64,000 bases of DNA from contig CAWDVH010000005.1 in assembly GCA_963805705.1 (NCBI GenBank), forward strand, positions 186,001 to 250,000, given 5' to 3'. The first letter of the stretch is position 1; every line of letters begins with the position of its first letter. Positions 24,646 through 33,434 of this stretch are shown piece by piece. Made by a program: the position numbers and the translations under genes. The DNA comes from CAWDVH01 sp963805705. GTDB taxonomy: Bacteria; Actinomycetota; Actinomycetes; Streptosporangiales; Streptosporangiaceae. The notes below the pieces were generated by a model. It did no database searches. It was not told where the DNA came from and saw only the letters and a list, made by a program, of their open reading frames with translations.

Positions 24646-27030
24646 ATGTCCGAGCCTGCGGCCGCGCTCTCCTCCGCGCATTCGGCGAGAAGCGTTCTGG
24701 CTCAATGGCGCGGGGGGCTCCTCATTCCGCCCAGTGCACACCGGCGAAGGCTGCCGCGGGATCTGGCCGGGGTCCTGCTGGGATTGCTTCTGTCGCTGGG
24801 GGCTGGCCTGGCCCTGGCCGCAGGCATTGGCGGCTCGGCGCCGCCGGCCGGCTCCGGGGGGGACGCGCGGATTGTCACCGTGCTCTCCGTTCTCGGGACG
24901 GTGGCGACCATCGCCGCGGCGCTCGCGATCTGCGCCATCGCCAGCCGGTGGTGGCTGCTGCTCGAAATCGTCCTGTGCGGTGCGCTCGCCGCGGCCGGCT
25001 GCCAGCTCGTGATCCACACACTGCACGTGGGCTCGGGTGCATCGGCGGCGCCGCCCTTGGTGGCTGCGACTCTTACCACGGCCACGCTCATCTCTCGCGT
25101 TCTCACGGCGCGGATCCGCAGATACTGGTGGACCCTGGTGCTGGTCGGCCTGATCGCGCAGGTGCTCCACGAGCGATTCCTCACCCTGGGCGCGATGGGA
25201 GCGGCAGGAATCGGGCTCATGATCGGATCCGCGGCCCAGCTGGTGCTCGGAACGGGCGATGGATTCCCGACCGTGGACCGGGTCGGCGGACGCCTGACCC
25301 AGATGGGGCTGACGGTCGCGTCGCTCACCGGATCTGAGGACTCGCCCACGTGGGGGGCGGCCCGCTTCGAAGGCAAGGTCGATTCGGCGGGCCCGGTCGT
25401 CGTCGACGTCTACGGGCGTGACGTGCCTGAAGGCCAGTTCATGGCGCGGCTGTGGCGATTCGTCTGGCGGCGCCGGTCCACGCTTGAGCTCAACTTCCGC
25501 CCGGCCGAGCACGTCGAGCACGTGGTGGGCATCCTGCACTGGGCGCAGAGCCTGGGGGTGCCCAGCCCGGCCGTGCTCGCCGCGTCTCGCTTTGAGCCCG
25601 AGGGCGAGGCGGTCCTGGTCACCGGGCCGCCCGAGGGTGTCCTGCTCTCCGCGCTGGAAGCACCGCACATCACGCCAGGAGCATTGCTGGCGGCGTGGAC
25701 CGCGCTCCGGACGCTGGACGAAGCCGGGATCGCCCTGCGATGGGCCCGGGGCATTGAGGTCGTGGTCGGCCCCGACGGGCGTGCCGGTTTCACTGATTTT
25801 TCGCACGGCGAGGTCATGGCCCCGGCTCAGACGCGAGATGCCGACATTGCGTGCCTCCTGGTCGAGACCGCACGCCGAGCCGACGCCCACGCGGCGGTAG
25901 ATAGCTGCGTCCAGGTGATGGGAAGAGACCGGTTGCTCAGGGCCCTGCCCCTGGTGCAACCGCTGGTTGTCGCCCAGGGCGGGGGGCGCAAGGCGCGCGC
26001 CGGCCTGAGGCAGGAGTGCGCGTTGCTCAGGAAGGCAGCGGCGGCGGCACTGGACACCGAGCCCGTGGTCCCCGTGCCCCTCACCCGAGTCCAGCCCTCC
26101 CGCCTCGTCCTGCCGGCCGCGACCTTTCTGGGCATCTGGCTCCTGATCGAGCAGCTGACCGGGCTGGCCAGCATCGCGGACGTCGTGAAGGCGGCGCAAT
26201 GGCTCTGGGTCCTGGTGGCCCTGATTCTCACCCAGCTGACCAACCTGACCGAGGCCATCTCCCTGTCCGGGGCGGCTCCGACCTCGATCCCCCTCGGACC
26301 ACTGACCCTCCTGCGATCAGCGACCGACTTCAGCGGACTTGTCGGGGGGACGGCCGGGCGAACGACCACCGTCATCCGCTTCTATCAGCATCGGGGCATG
26401 TCCCCGGCTACTGCCGTCAGCTCGGGAGTCCTCTACAGCCTGGCCGGATTCGCGGTACAGATCGTCCTGGCCGGTGTCGCACTGCTGTTCGCGGCCGGCG
26501 AGTTCTCGACGACCACCGCCGGGGCGCCGGGTTCGGATTCTGAGATCCTGTTCAAATTCCTCCTGCTGGTCGTCGCAGCGGCATTCGTCGGTGCCATCGC
26601 ATTCGCCATCCCGAGAATTCGCCGGGTCGTCAGCGCCAGGTTCCGCCCCGAGATGCAGGCCGCGTGGTCCAACCTGAAGGCCATCCTGGCCGACCCGGCC
26701 AAGGTCGGCCGGATCCTCGGGGGGCAGATCCTCACCCAGCTTCTCAGCGCGCTCGCGCTCTGGGCCGCTCTGCGCTCAGTGGGTGGCTCGGCCTCCTTCG
26801 CCTCGCTGATCGTGCTCTGTACTGTGGCCTCGCTCTTCGGCGGCATATCGCCCGTGCCCGGTGGCATGGGCGTGATGGAGGCGACCTACATCTCCGGACT
26901 GACCCTCCTGGGCGTCCCCGAGGACATCGCCATTGGCGCGACCCTCCTCTACCGCCTGTGCACCACCTACCTGCCGCCCATCTGGGGATGGGCATCGCTG
27001 CTCTGGCTGCGGCGGCACGAGATGGTCTGA
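24646..27030 (+). CDS. LPG-synthase-TM/flippase-like membrane protein with kinase-like middle domain
   Basis: A 794-residue protein in three parts. The first ~210 residues hold several membrane segments. Residues ~220-440 are soluble and resemble an inactive kinase/phosphotransferase fold (AVLVTGPPEGVLLSALE, LRTLDEAGIALRWARGIEVVVGPDGRAGFTDFSHGE). The last ~300 residues are the UPF0104/LPG_synthase_TM domain (GGTAGRTTTVIRFYQHRGMSPATAVSSGVLYS; GGISPVPGGMGVMEATYISGLTLLGVPEDIAIGATLLYRLCTTYLPPIWG). Such proteins move or modify lipid-linked molecules. No aminoacyltransferase domain is present, so lysyl-PG synthesis is unlikely. Confidence 0.85.
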   Translation: MSEPAAALSSAHSARSVLAQWRGGLLIPPSAHRRRLPRDLAGVLLGLLLSLGAGLALAAGIGGSAPPAGSGGDARIVTVLSVLGTVATIAAALAICAIASRWWLLLEIVLCGALAAAGCQLVIHTLHVGSGASAAPPLVAATLTTATLISRVLTARIRRYWWTLVLVGLIAQVLHERFLTLGAMGAAGIGLMIGSAAQLVLGTGDGFPTVDRVGGRLTQMGLTVASLTGSEDSPTWGAARFEGKVDSAGPVVVDVYGRDVPEGQFMARLWRFVWRRRSTLELNFRPAEHVEHVVGILHWAQSLGVPSPAVLAASRFEPEGEAVLVTGPPEGVLLSALEAPHITPGALLAAWTALRTLDEAGIALRWARGIEVVVGPDGRAGFTDFSHGEVMAPAQTRDADIACLLVETARRADAHAAVDSCVQVMGRDRLLRALPLVQPLVVAQGGGRKARAGLRQECALLRKAAAAALDTEPVVPVPLTRVQPSRLVLPAATFLGIWLLIEQLTGLASIADVVKAAQWLWVLVALILTQLTNLTEAISLSGAAPTSIPLGPLTLLRSATDFSGLVGGTAGRTTTVIRFYQHRGMSPATAVSSGVLYSLAGFAVQIVLAGVALLFAAGEFSTTTAGAPGSDSEILFKFLLLVVAAAFVGAIAFAIPRIRRVVSARFRPEMQAAWSNLKAILADPAKVGRILGGQILTQLLSALALWAALRSVGGSASFASLIVLCTVASLFGGISPVPGGMGVMEATYISGLTLLGVPEDIAIGATLLYRLCTTYLPPIWGWASLLWLRRHEMV

Positions 27031-27089
27031 TGAGGATCCAGGTGCAGGTCGCGGCAGTGCTGGTCCTCACCTGGCGGGCGGATGGCATC

Positions 27090-27118
27090 TTGATGCCGCT
27101 AATTCGTGGCACTATGAT
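27090..27118 (+). promoter_or_regulatory. sigma70-type promoter of vapBC, probably leaderless
   Basis: TTGATG at 27090-27095, a 17-bp spacer and TATGAT at 27113-27118 form a good housekeeping promoter. The GTG start of vapB is at 27125, seven bases after the -10 box, about where transcription would begin, so the mRNA is probably leaderless. No Shine-Dalgarno site precedes the GTG. Confidence 0.65.
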
Positions 27119-27124
27119 GTCAGT

Positions 27125-27388
27125 GTGCGGACTACCCTGACTCTTGACCCCGACGTCGCCCAGCTTGTTGACGAGGCCGTCCACCGCGCGCGGACATCGA
27201 TGAAGCAGGTCATCAACGATGCCCTGCGGCGAGCGCTGTCCCAGCCGCCGTCGCGCCGGGAGCCTTATCGCCTGCCTGCACACGAGGCGATACTGCAGCC
27301 CGGCCTGGATCTGGCCGGCTTCAACCGCCTGGCCGACGAGCTGGAGGACGAGGCGATCCTGGCGACCGGGAAGCGCCCTGGATCGTGA
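27125..27388 (+). CDS. vapB: VapB-type antitoxin
   Basis: An 87-residue protein with an N-terminal ribbon-helix-helix segment (RTTLTLDPDVAQLVDEAVHRARTSMKQVINDALRRAL) for DNA binding and an acidic C-terminal tail (LDLAGFNRLADELEDEAILATGK) that would wrap the toxin. Its stop overlaps the toxin start by 4 bp (GTGA). Autoregulation at the promoter directly upstream is expected from the family. Confidence 0.88.
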   Translation: MRTTLTLDPDVAQLVDEAVHRARTSMKQVINDALRRALSQPPSRREPYRLPAHEAILQPGLDLAGFNRLADELEDEAILATGKRPGS

Positions 27389-27813
27389 TCGTTCCCGACG
27401 TTAACCTGCTGCTCTACGCAGTCGTGTCGGGCTTCCCGCAGCACCAGGCCGCCCATGCGTGGTGGGAGGAAACAGTCAACTCCGCGGCGGAGATCGGTCT
27501 CACGTCCCCGGCCTTCTTCGGGTTCATCCGGATAGCGACGAATCCGCGAGTGCTGTCCCCGCCGCTGACGGTCGAGGCCGCCACCGGGTATGTATCCGCG
27601 TGGCTCGGCCAGCCCAACGTCAGCCATCTCACTCCTGGCCCACGGCATGCGGAGATCGCCTTCAGCCTCCTGCACAGCGTCGGGACCGGCGGCAACCTCA
27701 CGACAGACGCTCAGCTAGCGGCATTCGCCTTCGAATATGACGCGGACCTGTACTCGAACGACACCGACTTTGCCCGCTTCCCCGGCCTGCGCTGGCGCAA
27801 CCCGCTGGCCTGA
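27385..27813 (+). CDS. vapC: VapC-type PIN-domain toxin
   Basis: A 142-residue PIN-domain ribonuclease: the first acidic residue is in VPDVNLLLYAV, a further acidic pair in LTTDAQLAAFAFEYDADLYSNDTDFARF, giving the usual three to four Asp ligands for Mg2+. Members cleave tRNA or rRNA. Translation is coupled to vapB through a GTGA overlap. Confidence 0.92.
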   Translation: MIVPDVNLLLYAVVSGFPQHQAAHAWWEETVNSAAEIGLTSPAFFGFIRIATNPRVLSPPLTVEAATGYVSAWLGQPNVSHLTPGPRHAEIAFSLLHSVGTGGNLTTDAQLAAFAFEYDADLYSNDTDFARFPGLRWRNPLA

Positions 27814-27823
27814 GCAGCCCCCG

Positions 27824-27854
27824 TCTTAGGTAATAGCCCCTTTCTTAGCTAATA
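27824..27854 (+). repeat. 19-bp-period direct repeat downstream of vapC
   Basis: TCTTAGGTAATA (27824-27835) and TCTTAGCTAATA (27843-27854) differ at one base. The pair starts 11 bp after the vapC stop, at the entrance of an AT-rich region leading to the SARP gene. Confidence 0.8.
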
Positions 27855-27913
27855 TGCGAATACGCTCGTCAACCCGGCGTTACGCATCGGCGGGCAGATA
27901 AATGCAATGAGAC

Positions 27914-27936
27914 ATGCGATGAAATTTTCACCGCAT
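27914..27936. promoter_or_regulatory. 23-bp near-perfect palindrome upstream of the SARP gene
   Basis: ATGCGATGAAA (27914-27924), one central T, and TTTCACCGCAT (27926-27936) match at 10 of 11 paired positions. It lies about 160 bp before the SARP start in a 282-bp AT-rich spacer (27814-28095) that holds no gene. Candidate operator for an unknown regulator; SARP proteins themselves usually bind direct repeats. Confidence 0.5.
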
Positions 27937-28095
27937 CTAATCGGCAGGCGCGATCATTGTATTGTTCCCGGTAATTCTCTTAGTATTCGGGTGAGGGTGC
28001 CCCGCAGCGGGTATCAAAACGGCGGAATGATCCGGCGCATCTCGTTCAGGTATCAGCTGCGATCTTGCCCCCCGGCGTAGGAGATGCAAGGCGAT

Positions 28096-31000
28096 ATGGA
28101 ATTCCGGGCACTCGGGCCGATTGAGCTCTGGACGGCCGGCCAGCAACGTGATCTTGGGTCGGCCAGGGCGCGGTCCGTCCTGGCTATGCTCCTGCTGACT
28201 CCGCGCACCATTGTCTCGGCCGAGACTCTCATTGACCGGCTGTGGGATACGCGGCCTCCGCCCAAGGCCAGGGAGAGCCTGTCGGTCTACATCGCCAGGC
28301 TCCGGACGTTGCTCCGGCAGGCCCTGGGCGACAGCGTGCAGCTAGCGGGGCGCGCGAGAGGCTACTCGCTCGACGTCGATCCCGAGGTGGTCGACGTGCA
28401 TCAGTTCCGCCGCCTGCGCCGGCAAGCAGATGCACTGGCCGCCAGCGGTGATTACGACCACGCGGCCGTGCTGCTGCGCGAGGCGGACGGGCTCTGGCGC
28501 GGGCAGGCCCTGGCCGGGATCCGCGGAGACTGGCTCGCCCGGATGCGTGACGGCCTCGAAGAGGAGCGCCGGGCGGCCATCTTGCAGCGTGTCGAGTGTG
28601 AGCTGGAGCTTGGCTGGCACGCCGAACTGATCGGTGAACTTGGCCATCTGCTGGCTCAGTACCCGCTGGATGAGGCGCTCATCGCCCACCAGATGACGGC
28701 CCTCTACTGGAGCGGCCGGTCGGGCGACGCACTGAGCCTCTACCGGGAAACCCGCAGCCGCCTCATCGACGAGCAGGGCGCAGAGCCGGGGCCAGCACTG
28801 TCCGAGCTCCATCAGCGCATCCTGGTCCGTGATCCAGGGCTGGCCGTCAAGCCGGCTGGCCAGCGGGCGGGCCGGGGGGCGCGGCCAGACACCCTGCCGC
28901 CAGGGACGGCGGAATTTGTGGGCCGCAGCGAGGAACTCGGACGCCTGGCCGGGGAGCAGGGCAGCGTCCCCGGGGTGGCCGTGATCGAGGGCATGCCGGG
29001 CGTGGGCAAGACCGCGCTGGCCGTCCACGCCGCCCGCCTTATCTCCGGGCAGTACCCGGACGGGTCGTTCTACCTCAACCTTCATTCCCACGACGCCGGG
29101 AGTCCCTCGCTCGACCCGGCCGAGGCGCTGTACCGCCTGCTCCGGATGCTGCCCGTGCCGGCGGCGCAGATACCGGACACCATCGGCGAGCGCATCGCGC
29201 TGTGGCGCGCCCAGCTGAGCCGCCGTCGCGCCATCGTGATCCTCGACGACGCGGCCCGGCATGACCAGATCCGCCCGCTGCTGCCGGTGGCCGCCCGGTG
29301 CCTGATCCTGATCACTACCCGGCGCAGGTTCCCCGAGATCGGGGGCACCCGCACGCTGACCCTCGACGCGCTGTCCGTCGACGACGCGATCACGCTGTTC
29401 CGGCGGATCGCGGGCGAGCGCCGGGCCCGGGACCCCGATACGGTCGCCGCGGCGGTGGAACTGTGCGGGCGCCTGCCGCTTGCGATCCAGCTGACCGCCG
29501 GCCGGGTCGCCCAGGATCACCCACGCGGGCTGGCCGGCCTGATCGAGGAACTGTCGCAGGCTCCCGCGCGGCTGGGCGGCCAGGGCGCGGCGAGCCCGGA
29601 GGTGATATCTGCCTTCGATCTGTCCTACCGTGCGCTGGAACCCGGCCATCAGCGGTTCTTCCGGCGGCTCGGCGTCAGTCCGTGCGTTGCGGTCGGCCAG
29701 CAGGCCGCGGCCGCCCTGGGCGACTGCACCCTGGCCGAGGCCGAGAAGGCCCTCGGTGCCCTGCTTGATCACCACCTGCTGGCCAGGGCCTCCGACGGCC
29801 ACTTCCGCTTCCACGACCTCATCCGCGGATACGCGGCCGCGCGCGCCGCGCGTGATGACCCCGAAGCTGAGCAGCGGCAGGCCGTCGGCAGGCTCCTTGA
29901 CTACTACCTGCACACAGCTGATCAGGCGGACCGGGTACTTTACCCGTTCCGGCGCCGGATGCCGGTGGCCGTCACTCATCGGCCGGCGGCCAGCCCGGTC
30001 CTGGGCACGCCAGAGGACGCGGCCGGGTGGCTGGAATCGGAGTGGCGCAACATCCTGCAGGCCGCGCAGCACGCGGGCCGGCACGAATGGCAGCAGAAAT
30101 GCGCCGATCTCACCCACGTGCTGGCCGACTTCGTCGAGATCAGGGCGTACTGGGACGAGGCGATCGCGGCCCGCACCGTGGCCCTGCAGGCCAGCCGTGA
30201 CCTCGCCGATCCGGCCAGGATCGCGCAGGCGTCACTGGACCTCAGCGCGGTCAGCCAGCAGACCGGGCATCATGAGGCGGCGCTTCCCCTGGCTGAGGAG
30301 GCCGCGGCGATCTACCGGTCGCTGGCCAACCCGAGAGGCGAGGCGCAGGCCCTCGACCAGGCGGGCCTGGCCCACCAGCGCGCGGCCCGTTCCCGTGAGG
30401 CACTGGCCTATTTCCATGAGGCCCGGATCCTGTACCGCGACGCGGCCGACCAGCGCGGCGTGGCCGGTACCTGCAGCCATTGCGGGATCGCCTGCTGGCA
30501 TCTGGGGCGCTACCCCGAGGCCATGGCTCACTTGCGCGAGGCGGTGTCGCTCTACCGCGGCGCCGGCGACCGGCGCGGGGAAGCCAAGAGCCTCAACAAC
30601 CTGGGCCGGATGCACCTGTACTGCGGTTATCACAGAGATGCGCTCGAAGCTTTCCAGGAATCCCTGCACATATTTAATGAGATAGGCGGAGCGCAGAACC
30701 AGGCGATTCTGTACCATAATATCGGCAGCGTTCACCATTACAAGGGCAGTTACGAGGACGGCCTTGCTGCCTGTCGCCGGGCGCTCGCGATTTACCGCAA
30801 TATCGGCGATCTCCCTGATGAAGCCGACGTGCTCAATGACATAGGCGCCATTTACCAAAGCGCGGCGCGCTACGACGAGGCGCTGATTCACCATGAGAAG
30901 GCGCAGCTGATCGCCGAGGAGATCGGGAACCTGTCCCAGCAGCTGATCGCACTTCGCAGAATTGCCGACATACATCGCGGATCGGGTCAGTACGGCGAGG

Positions 31001-31239
31001 CGTTTGATCGTTATCATGCCGCTCTCAGGCTGGCCAGGCAGATCGGTGACCCCTACGAGGAGGGCAAGATCCTCGAAGGAATCGCAGAATCGACGCTCAG
31101 CACGCAGCGGCCCCATGCGGCGCGGATTGTCTTCAGGCAGGCGCTAGACATCTTCGAACGGCTCGGCGTGCCAGAGGCAGAGTCGGCGCGGATACGCATG
31201 GAGACCATGGACCCCGCTTGCGGCCGCCGCATCTCCTAG
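28096..31239 (+). CDS. AfsR/SARP-type regulator: BTAD, NB-ARC and TPR domains
   Basis: A 1047-residue regulator. Residues ~1-95 are an OmpR-type winged helix (MEFRALGPIELWTAGQQ), ~100-245 a BTAD helical domain (DVHQFRRLRRQADALAASGDYDHAAVLLREADGLWRGQAL). An NB-ARC NTPase follows with Walker A GMPGVGKTAL near residue 300 and Walker B AIVILDDA. From ~680 to the end there are about eight TPRs (for example ANPRGEAQALDQAGLAHQRA and GGAQNQAILYHNIGSVHHYKGSYEDGLAACRRALAIYRNIG). Such proteins activate secondary metabolism, but no biosynthetic cluster lies in this window. The ATG at 28096 has AAGG upstream; 28084 is the alternative. Confidence 0.93.
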   Translation: MEFRALGPIELWTAGQQRDLGSARARSVLAMLLLTPRTIVSAETLIDRLWDTRPPPKARESLSVYIARLRTLLRQALGDSVQLAGRARGYSLDVDPEVVDVHQFRRLRRQADALAASGDYDHAAVLLREADGLWRGQALAGIRGDWLARMRDGLEEERRAAILQRVECELELGWHAELIGELGHLLAQYPLDEALIAHQMTALYWSGRSGDALSLYRETRSRLIDEQGAEPGPALSELHQRILVRDPGLAVKPAGQRAGRGARPDTLPPGTAEFVGRSEELGRLAGEQGSVPGVAVIEGMPGVGKTALAVHAARLISGQYPDGSFYLNLHSHDAGSPSLDPAEALYRLLRMLPVPAAQIPDTIGERIALWRAQLSRRRAIVILDDAARHDQIRPLLPVAARCLILITTRRRFPEIGGTRTLTLDALSVDDAITLFRRIAGERRARDPDTVAAAVELCGRLPLAIQLTAGRVAQDHPRGLAGLIEELSQAPARLGGQGAASPEVISAFDLSYRALEPGHQRFFRRLGVSPCVAVGQQAAAALGDCTLAEAEKALGALLDHHLLARASDGHFRFHDLIRGYAAARAARDDPEAEQRQAVGRLLDYYLHTADQADRVLYPFRRRMPVAVTHRPAASPVLGTPEDAAGWLESEWRNILQAAQHAGRHEWQQKCADLTHVLADFVEIRAYWDEAIAARTVALQASRDLADPARIAQASLDLSAVSQQTGHHEAALPLAEEAAAIYRSLANPRGEAQALDQAGLAHQRAARSREALAYFHEARILYRDAADQRGVAGTCSHCGIACWHLGRYPEAMAHLREAVSLYRGAGDRRGEAKSLNNLGRMHLYCGYHRDALEAFQESLHIFNEIGGAQNQAILYHNIGSVHHYKGSYEDGLAACRRALAIYRNIGDLPDEADVLNDIGAIYQSAARYDEALIHHEKAQLIAEEIGNLSQQLIALRRIADIHRGSGQYGEAFDRYHAALRLARQIGDPYEEGKILEGIAESTLSTQRPHAARIVFRQALDIFERLGVPEAESARIRMETMDPACGRRIS

Positions 31240-31354
31240 CCGACACGTGGGGCCGGACCGCCCGTCGGACCGGTCCGGCAGGCCCGTGACCTGGCGTGCA
31301 AGGTAGGCGTCAAGGGGAATGCAATCTTGGCCGCCAGGCTGGTAGCACACGATT

Positions 31355-32730
31355 GTGCTGCATCTCACGGCAGCGGGAGCCGCCAACGGCCGGCTGCCGG
31401 AGGGCGCACAGGCTGCCAGGGAGGCCGCTGTGGGACTGATTCAGGGTCGAATTCTTCCCCATCACCGCCGGCGTGCTCCTGGCCGTCACCGGCCGCGCGG
31501 CCGCGCATACGGCCAGGAGCGGGGCGAGTCCGCTGCGTTCCCGGCTTTCCAGGCCTGCCCGCTGGCCGAGGCCGAGACGCAGACCGGGCTAGCCGCCGAC
31601 CAGGACCTGCTATCGGCCGTGCGGTCCTTCGCGGGCGATGACCCGCTCGCCCTTGACCGCCTGCTCGTCAGCGCTGAGCGGTTCATCACGCTGTTCCACA
31701 GCGAGAATGGCACGCAGTCGCCCGACCAGCGGCTCCGGGAGGTCCGCCGCGAGATCGAGACGACGGGTACCTACGGGCACACCCCGGCTGAGCTGGAATT
31801 CGGCGCGCGTGTCGCCTGGCGGAACAGCTCGCGGTGTATCGGGCGACTGTACTGGCGGAGCCTGCGGGTGCGCGACCGCCGCGAGGTCACCACGGCACCG
31901 GACATCGCCGCCGAGGCGATCATGCACCTGCGTGAGGCAACGAACGGCGGCCGGATCCGGCCGGTGATCACCGTGTTTGCCCCGGACGCGCCGGGCCGGC
32001 CAGGACCGCGGATCCTCAGCTCGCAGCTGATCAGGTACGCGGGGTACGAGACCGCTGGCGGCGCCGTCATCGGCGACCCGGCGAACGCGAGCATCACCCG
32101 CCTGGCCCGCGACCTCGGCTGGCCAGGCGGCCGGCCGCCGGCCGGTTCGACATACTGCCCCTGCTCGTGCGGGAGGCCGGCGCGCCGGTCACGCTGCATG
32201 AGCTGCCCGCCGACGCATTACTCGAGGTACGCATCGAGCATCCGGAGTTTGACTGGTTCGCCGAGATGGGACTGCGGTGGCATGCCGTGCCGGTCATCAG
32301 TGACATGTACCTGGACATCGGCGGCGTCTGTTACCCCGCCGCGCCGTTCAACGGCTGGTACATGGGCACGGAAATCGGATCGCGCGACCTCGGCGACACT
32401 GACCGCTATGACCAGCTGCCGGCCATCGCCAGGTACATGGGCCTGTCCACGGCCAGCGACCGGACCCTGTGGAAAGACAAGGCCATGACCGAGCTCAACC
32501 TCGCGGTCCTGCATTCGTTCAGCACCGCCGGGGTAACAATCGCCGATCATCACACCGAGTCGGTTCGCTTTCTCCAGCACATGGAACGGGAAGAACGGCA
32601 TGACCGGGCATGCCCGGCGGACTGGGCCTGGATCGTGCCGCCCGCCGCATCGTCCGCGACCCCGGTCTTCCACCGGACTTACCAGGATTTCGACCAGGCG
32701 CCGAACTTCTACCGACACCCGCCAGGCTGA
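31355..32730 (+). pseudogene. nos: nitric oxide synthase oxygenase with one frameshift
   Basis: The first frame gives ERFITLFHSENGTQSPDQRLREVRREI...GARVAWRNSSRCIGRLYWRSL, including the haem-thiolate Cys in WRNSSRCIGR, as far as ANASITRLARDLGW. A second frame continues FDILPLLVREAGAPVTLHELPADALLEVRIEHPEFDWFAEMGLRWHAVPVISDMYLDIGGVCYPAAPFNGWYMGTEIGSRDL to the normal end; the Glu of GTEIGSRDL binds arginine. The shift lies at about 32125-32160 in a run of GGCCGG. N-terminal start is unclear because the first ~90 residues are not NOS-like. The frameshift may be real or a sequencing error. Confidence 0.85.
31475..31520. other. strong 46-nt hairpin before the NOS domain
   Basis: GCTCCTGGCCGT (31475-31486) and ACGGCCAGGAGC (31509-31520) are perfect 12-bp arms. 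The 22-nt loop contains a further 12-bp palindrome, ggccgcgcggcc (31491-31502). It lies between the SARP stop and the recognisable NOS domain and could be a transcript terminator or a 5' leader structure. Confidence 0.65.
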
Positions 32731-32738
32731 AGCCGCCG

Positions 32739-33434
32739 TCAGAGCCCGATGCTCCGGCGATCGGCCTGCCCCTGGGCCACTTGCTGGAGTGAGGCTGCTT
32801 CCTGGAGTGAGGCTGCTTCCTGGCGCTCCCACTCCTCGATACCGCTCAGGATGCCTTCGGTGTACGCCCGCAGGTGGGCCCGGTAGACGTCGCTGTAGGT
32901 ACGCAGATACGCCAGTTCGGCCTGCGCGGCCTGCCGCTCGCGCTCGGTCTGCGGCGGTACCGCGACGTTCAGCGCGGAGACCGCCGCCTCACGGGCCCTG
33001 GCATGAGCCTCTTCCAGGACCATGTCCGAGTGCTGCTGAGCCTCTCGCATGATGTCATCACGGCGCAGCCTGGCCTCCTCGGTTACCCGGCTGCTGTACG
33101 CCTGGGCGTCGGCCACGTACCGGTCGGCGGTGACCTGGGCGGTGGACAGTATCCGCACCGCGTGGACGTGCGCGTCTGCCTCGCCGAACAGCACCGAATG
33201 CGGTTCACCGCTGGCCTCTCCGGCGATAATCCGCCGCCGCAGCCGCTCAACTTCCTGCCACAGGGATGCCCGCTCGTTCACCAGACGCACGAGCTCGCCG
33301 TGCACCGCGGACAGGAACTCATGGACGGGCTCCTCGTCGTAGCCGCGCCGCCCCAGCCGCGACATGGGGAACGTCACGGTCTGCAGCTGCTCGGGAGTCA
33401 GCCTGTTCTCCTCATCGAACCATGCTGTTGTCAA
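32739..33434 (-). CDS. DivIVA-like coiled-coil protein
   Basis: A 231-residue protein. The N-terminal ~60 residues (LTPEQLQTVTFPMSRLGRRGYDEEPVHEFLSAVHGELVRLVNE) match the DivIVA membrane-curvature-binding domain; the rest is a long coiled coil (VTEEARLRRDDIMREAQQHSDMVLEEAHARARE). The TTG start overlaps the flavohaemoprotein stop (TTGA), so it is translated with it. Related proteins organise the cell pole or scaffold others. An 18-bp in-frame duplication adds EAASLQ near the C-terminus. Its link to NO metabolism is unexplained. Confidence 0.88.
   Translation of the reverse strand: MTTAWFDEENRLTPEQLQTVTFPMSRLGRRGYDEEPVHEFLSAVHGELVRLVNERASLWQEVERLRRRIIAGEASGEPHSVLFGEADAHVHAVRILSTAQVTADRYVADAQAYSSRVTEEARLRRDDIMREAQQHSDMVLEEAHARAREAAVSALNVAVPPQTERERQAAQAELAYLRTYSDVYRAHLRAYTEGILSGIEEWERQEAASLQEAASLQQVAQGQADRRSIGL
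32784..32819 (-). repeat. 18-bp tandem duplication in the DivIVA-like gene 3' end
   Basis: Two exact copies of ctggagtgaggctgcttc at 32784-32801 and 32802-32819. In frame; gives a repeated EAASLQ about 15 codons before the stop. Confidence 0.95.

Noticed and set aside
28342..30117. Long open frame on the minus strand opposite the SARP regulator
   Set aside because: It is a mirror of GC-rich codon use in the real gene. The plus-strand protein has clear SARP, NB-ARC and TPR domains and the minus frame has none.
28096..31239. Biosynthetic gene cluster linked to the SARP regulator
   Set aside because: No polyketide, peptide, terpene or RiPP biosynthetic genes are present within the window on either side.
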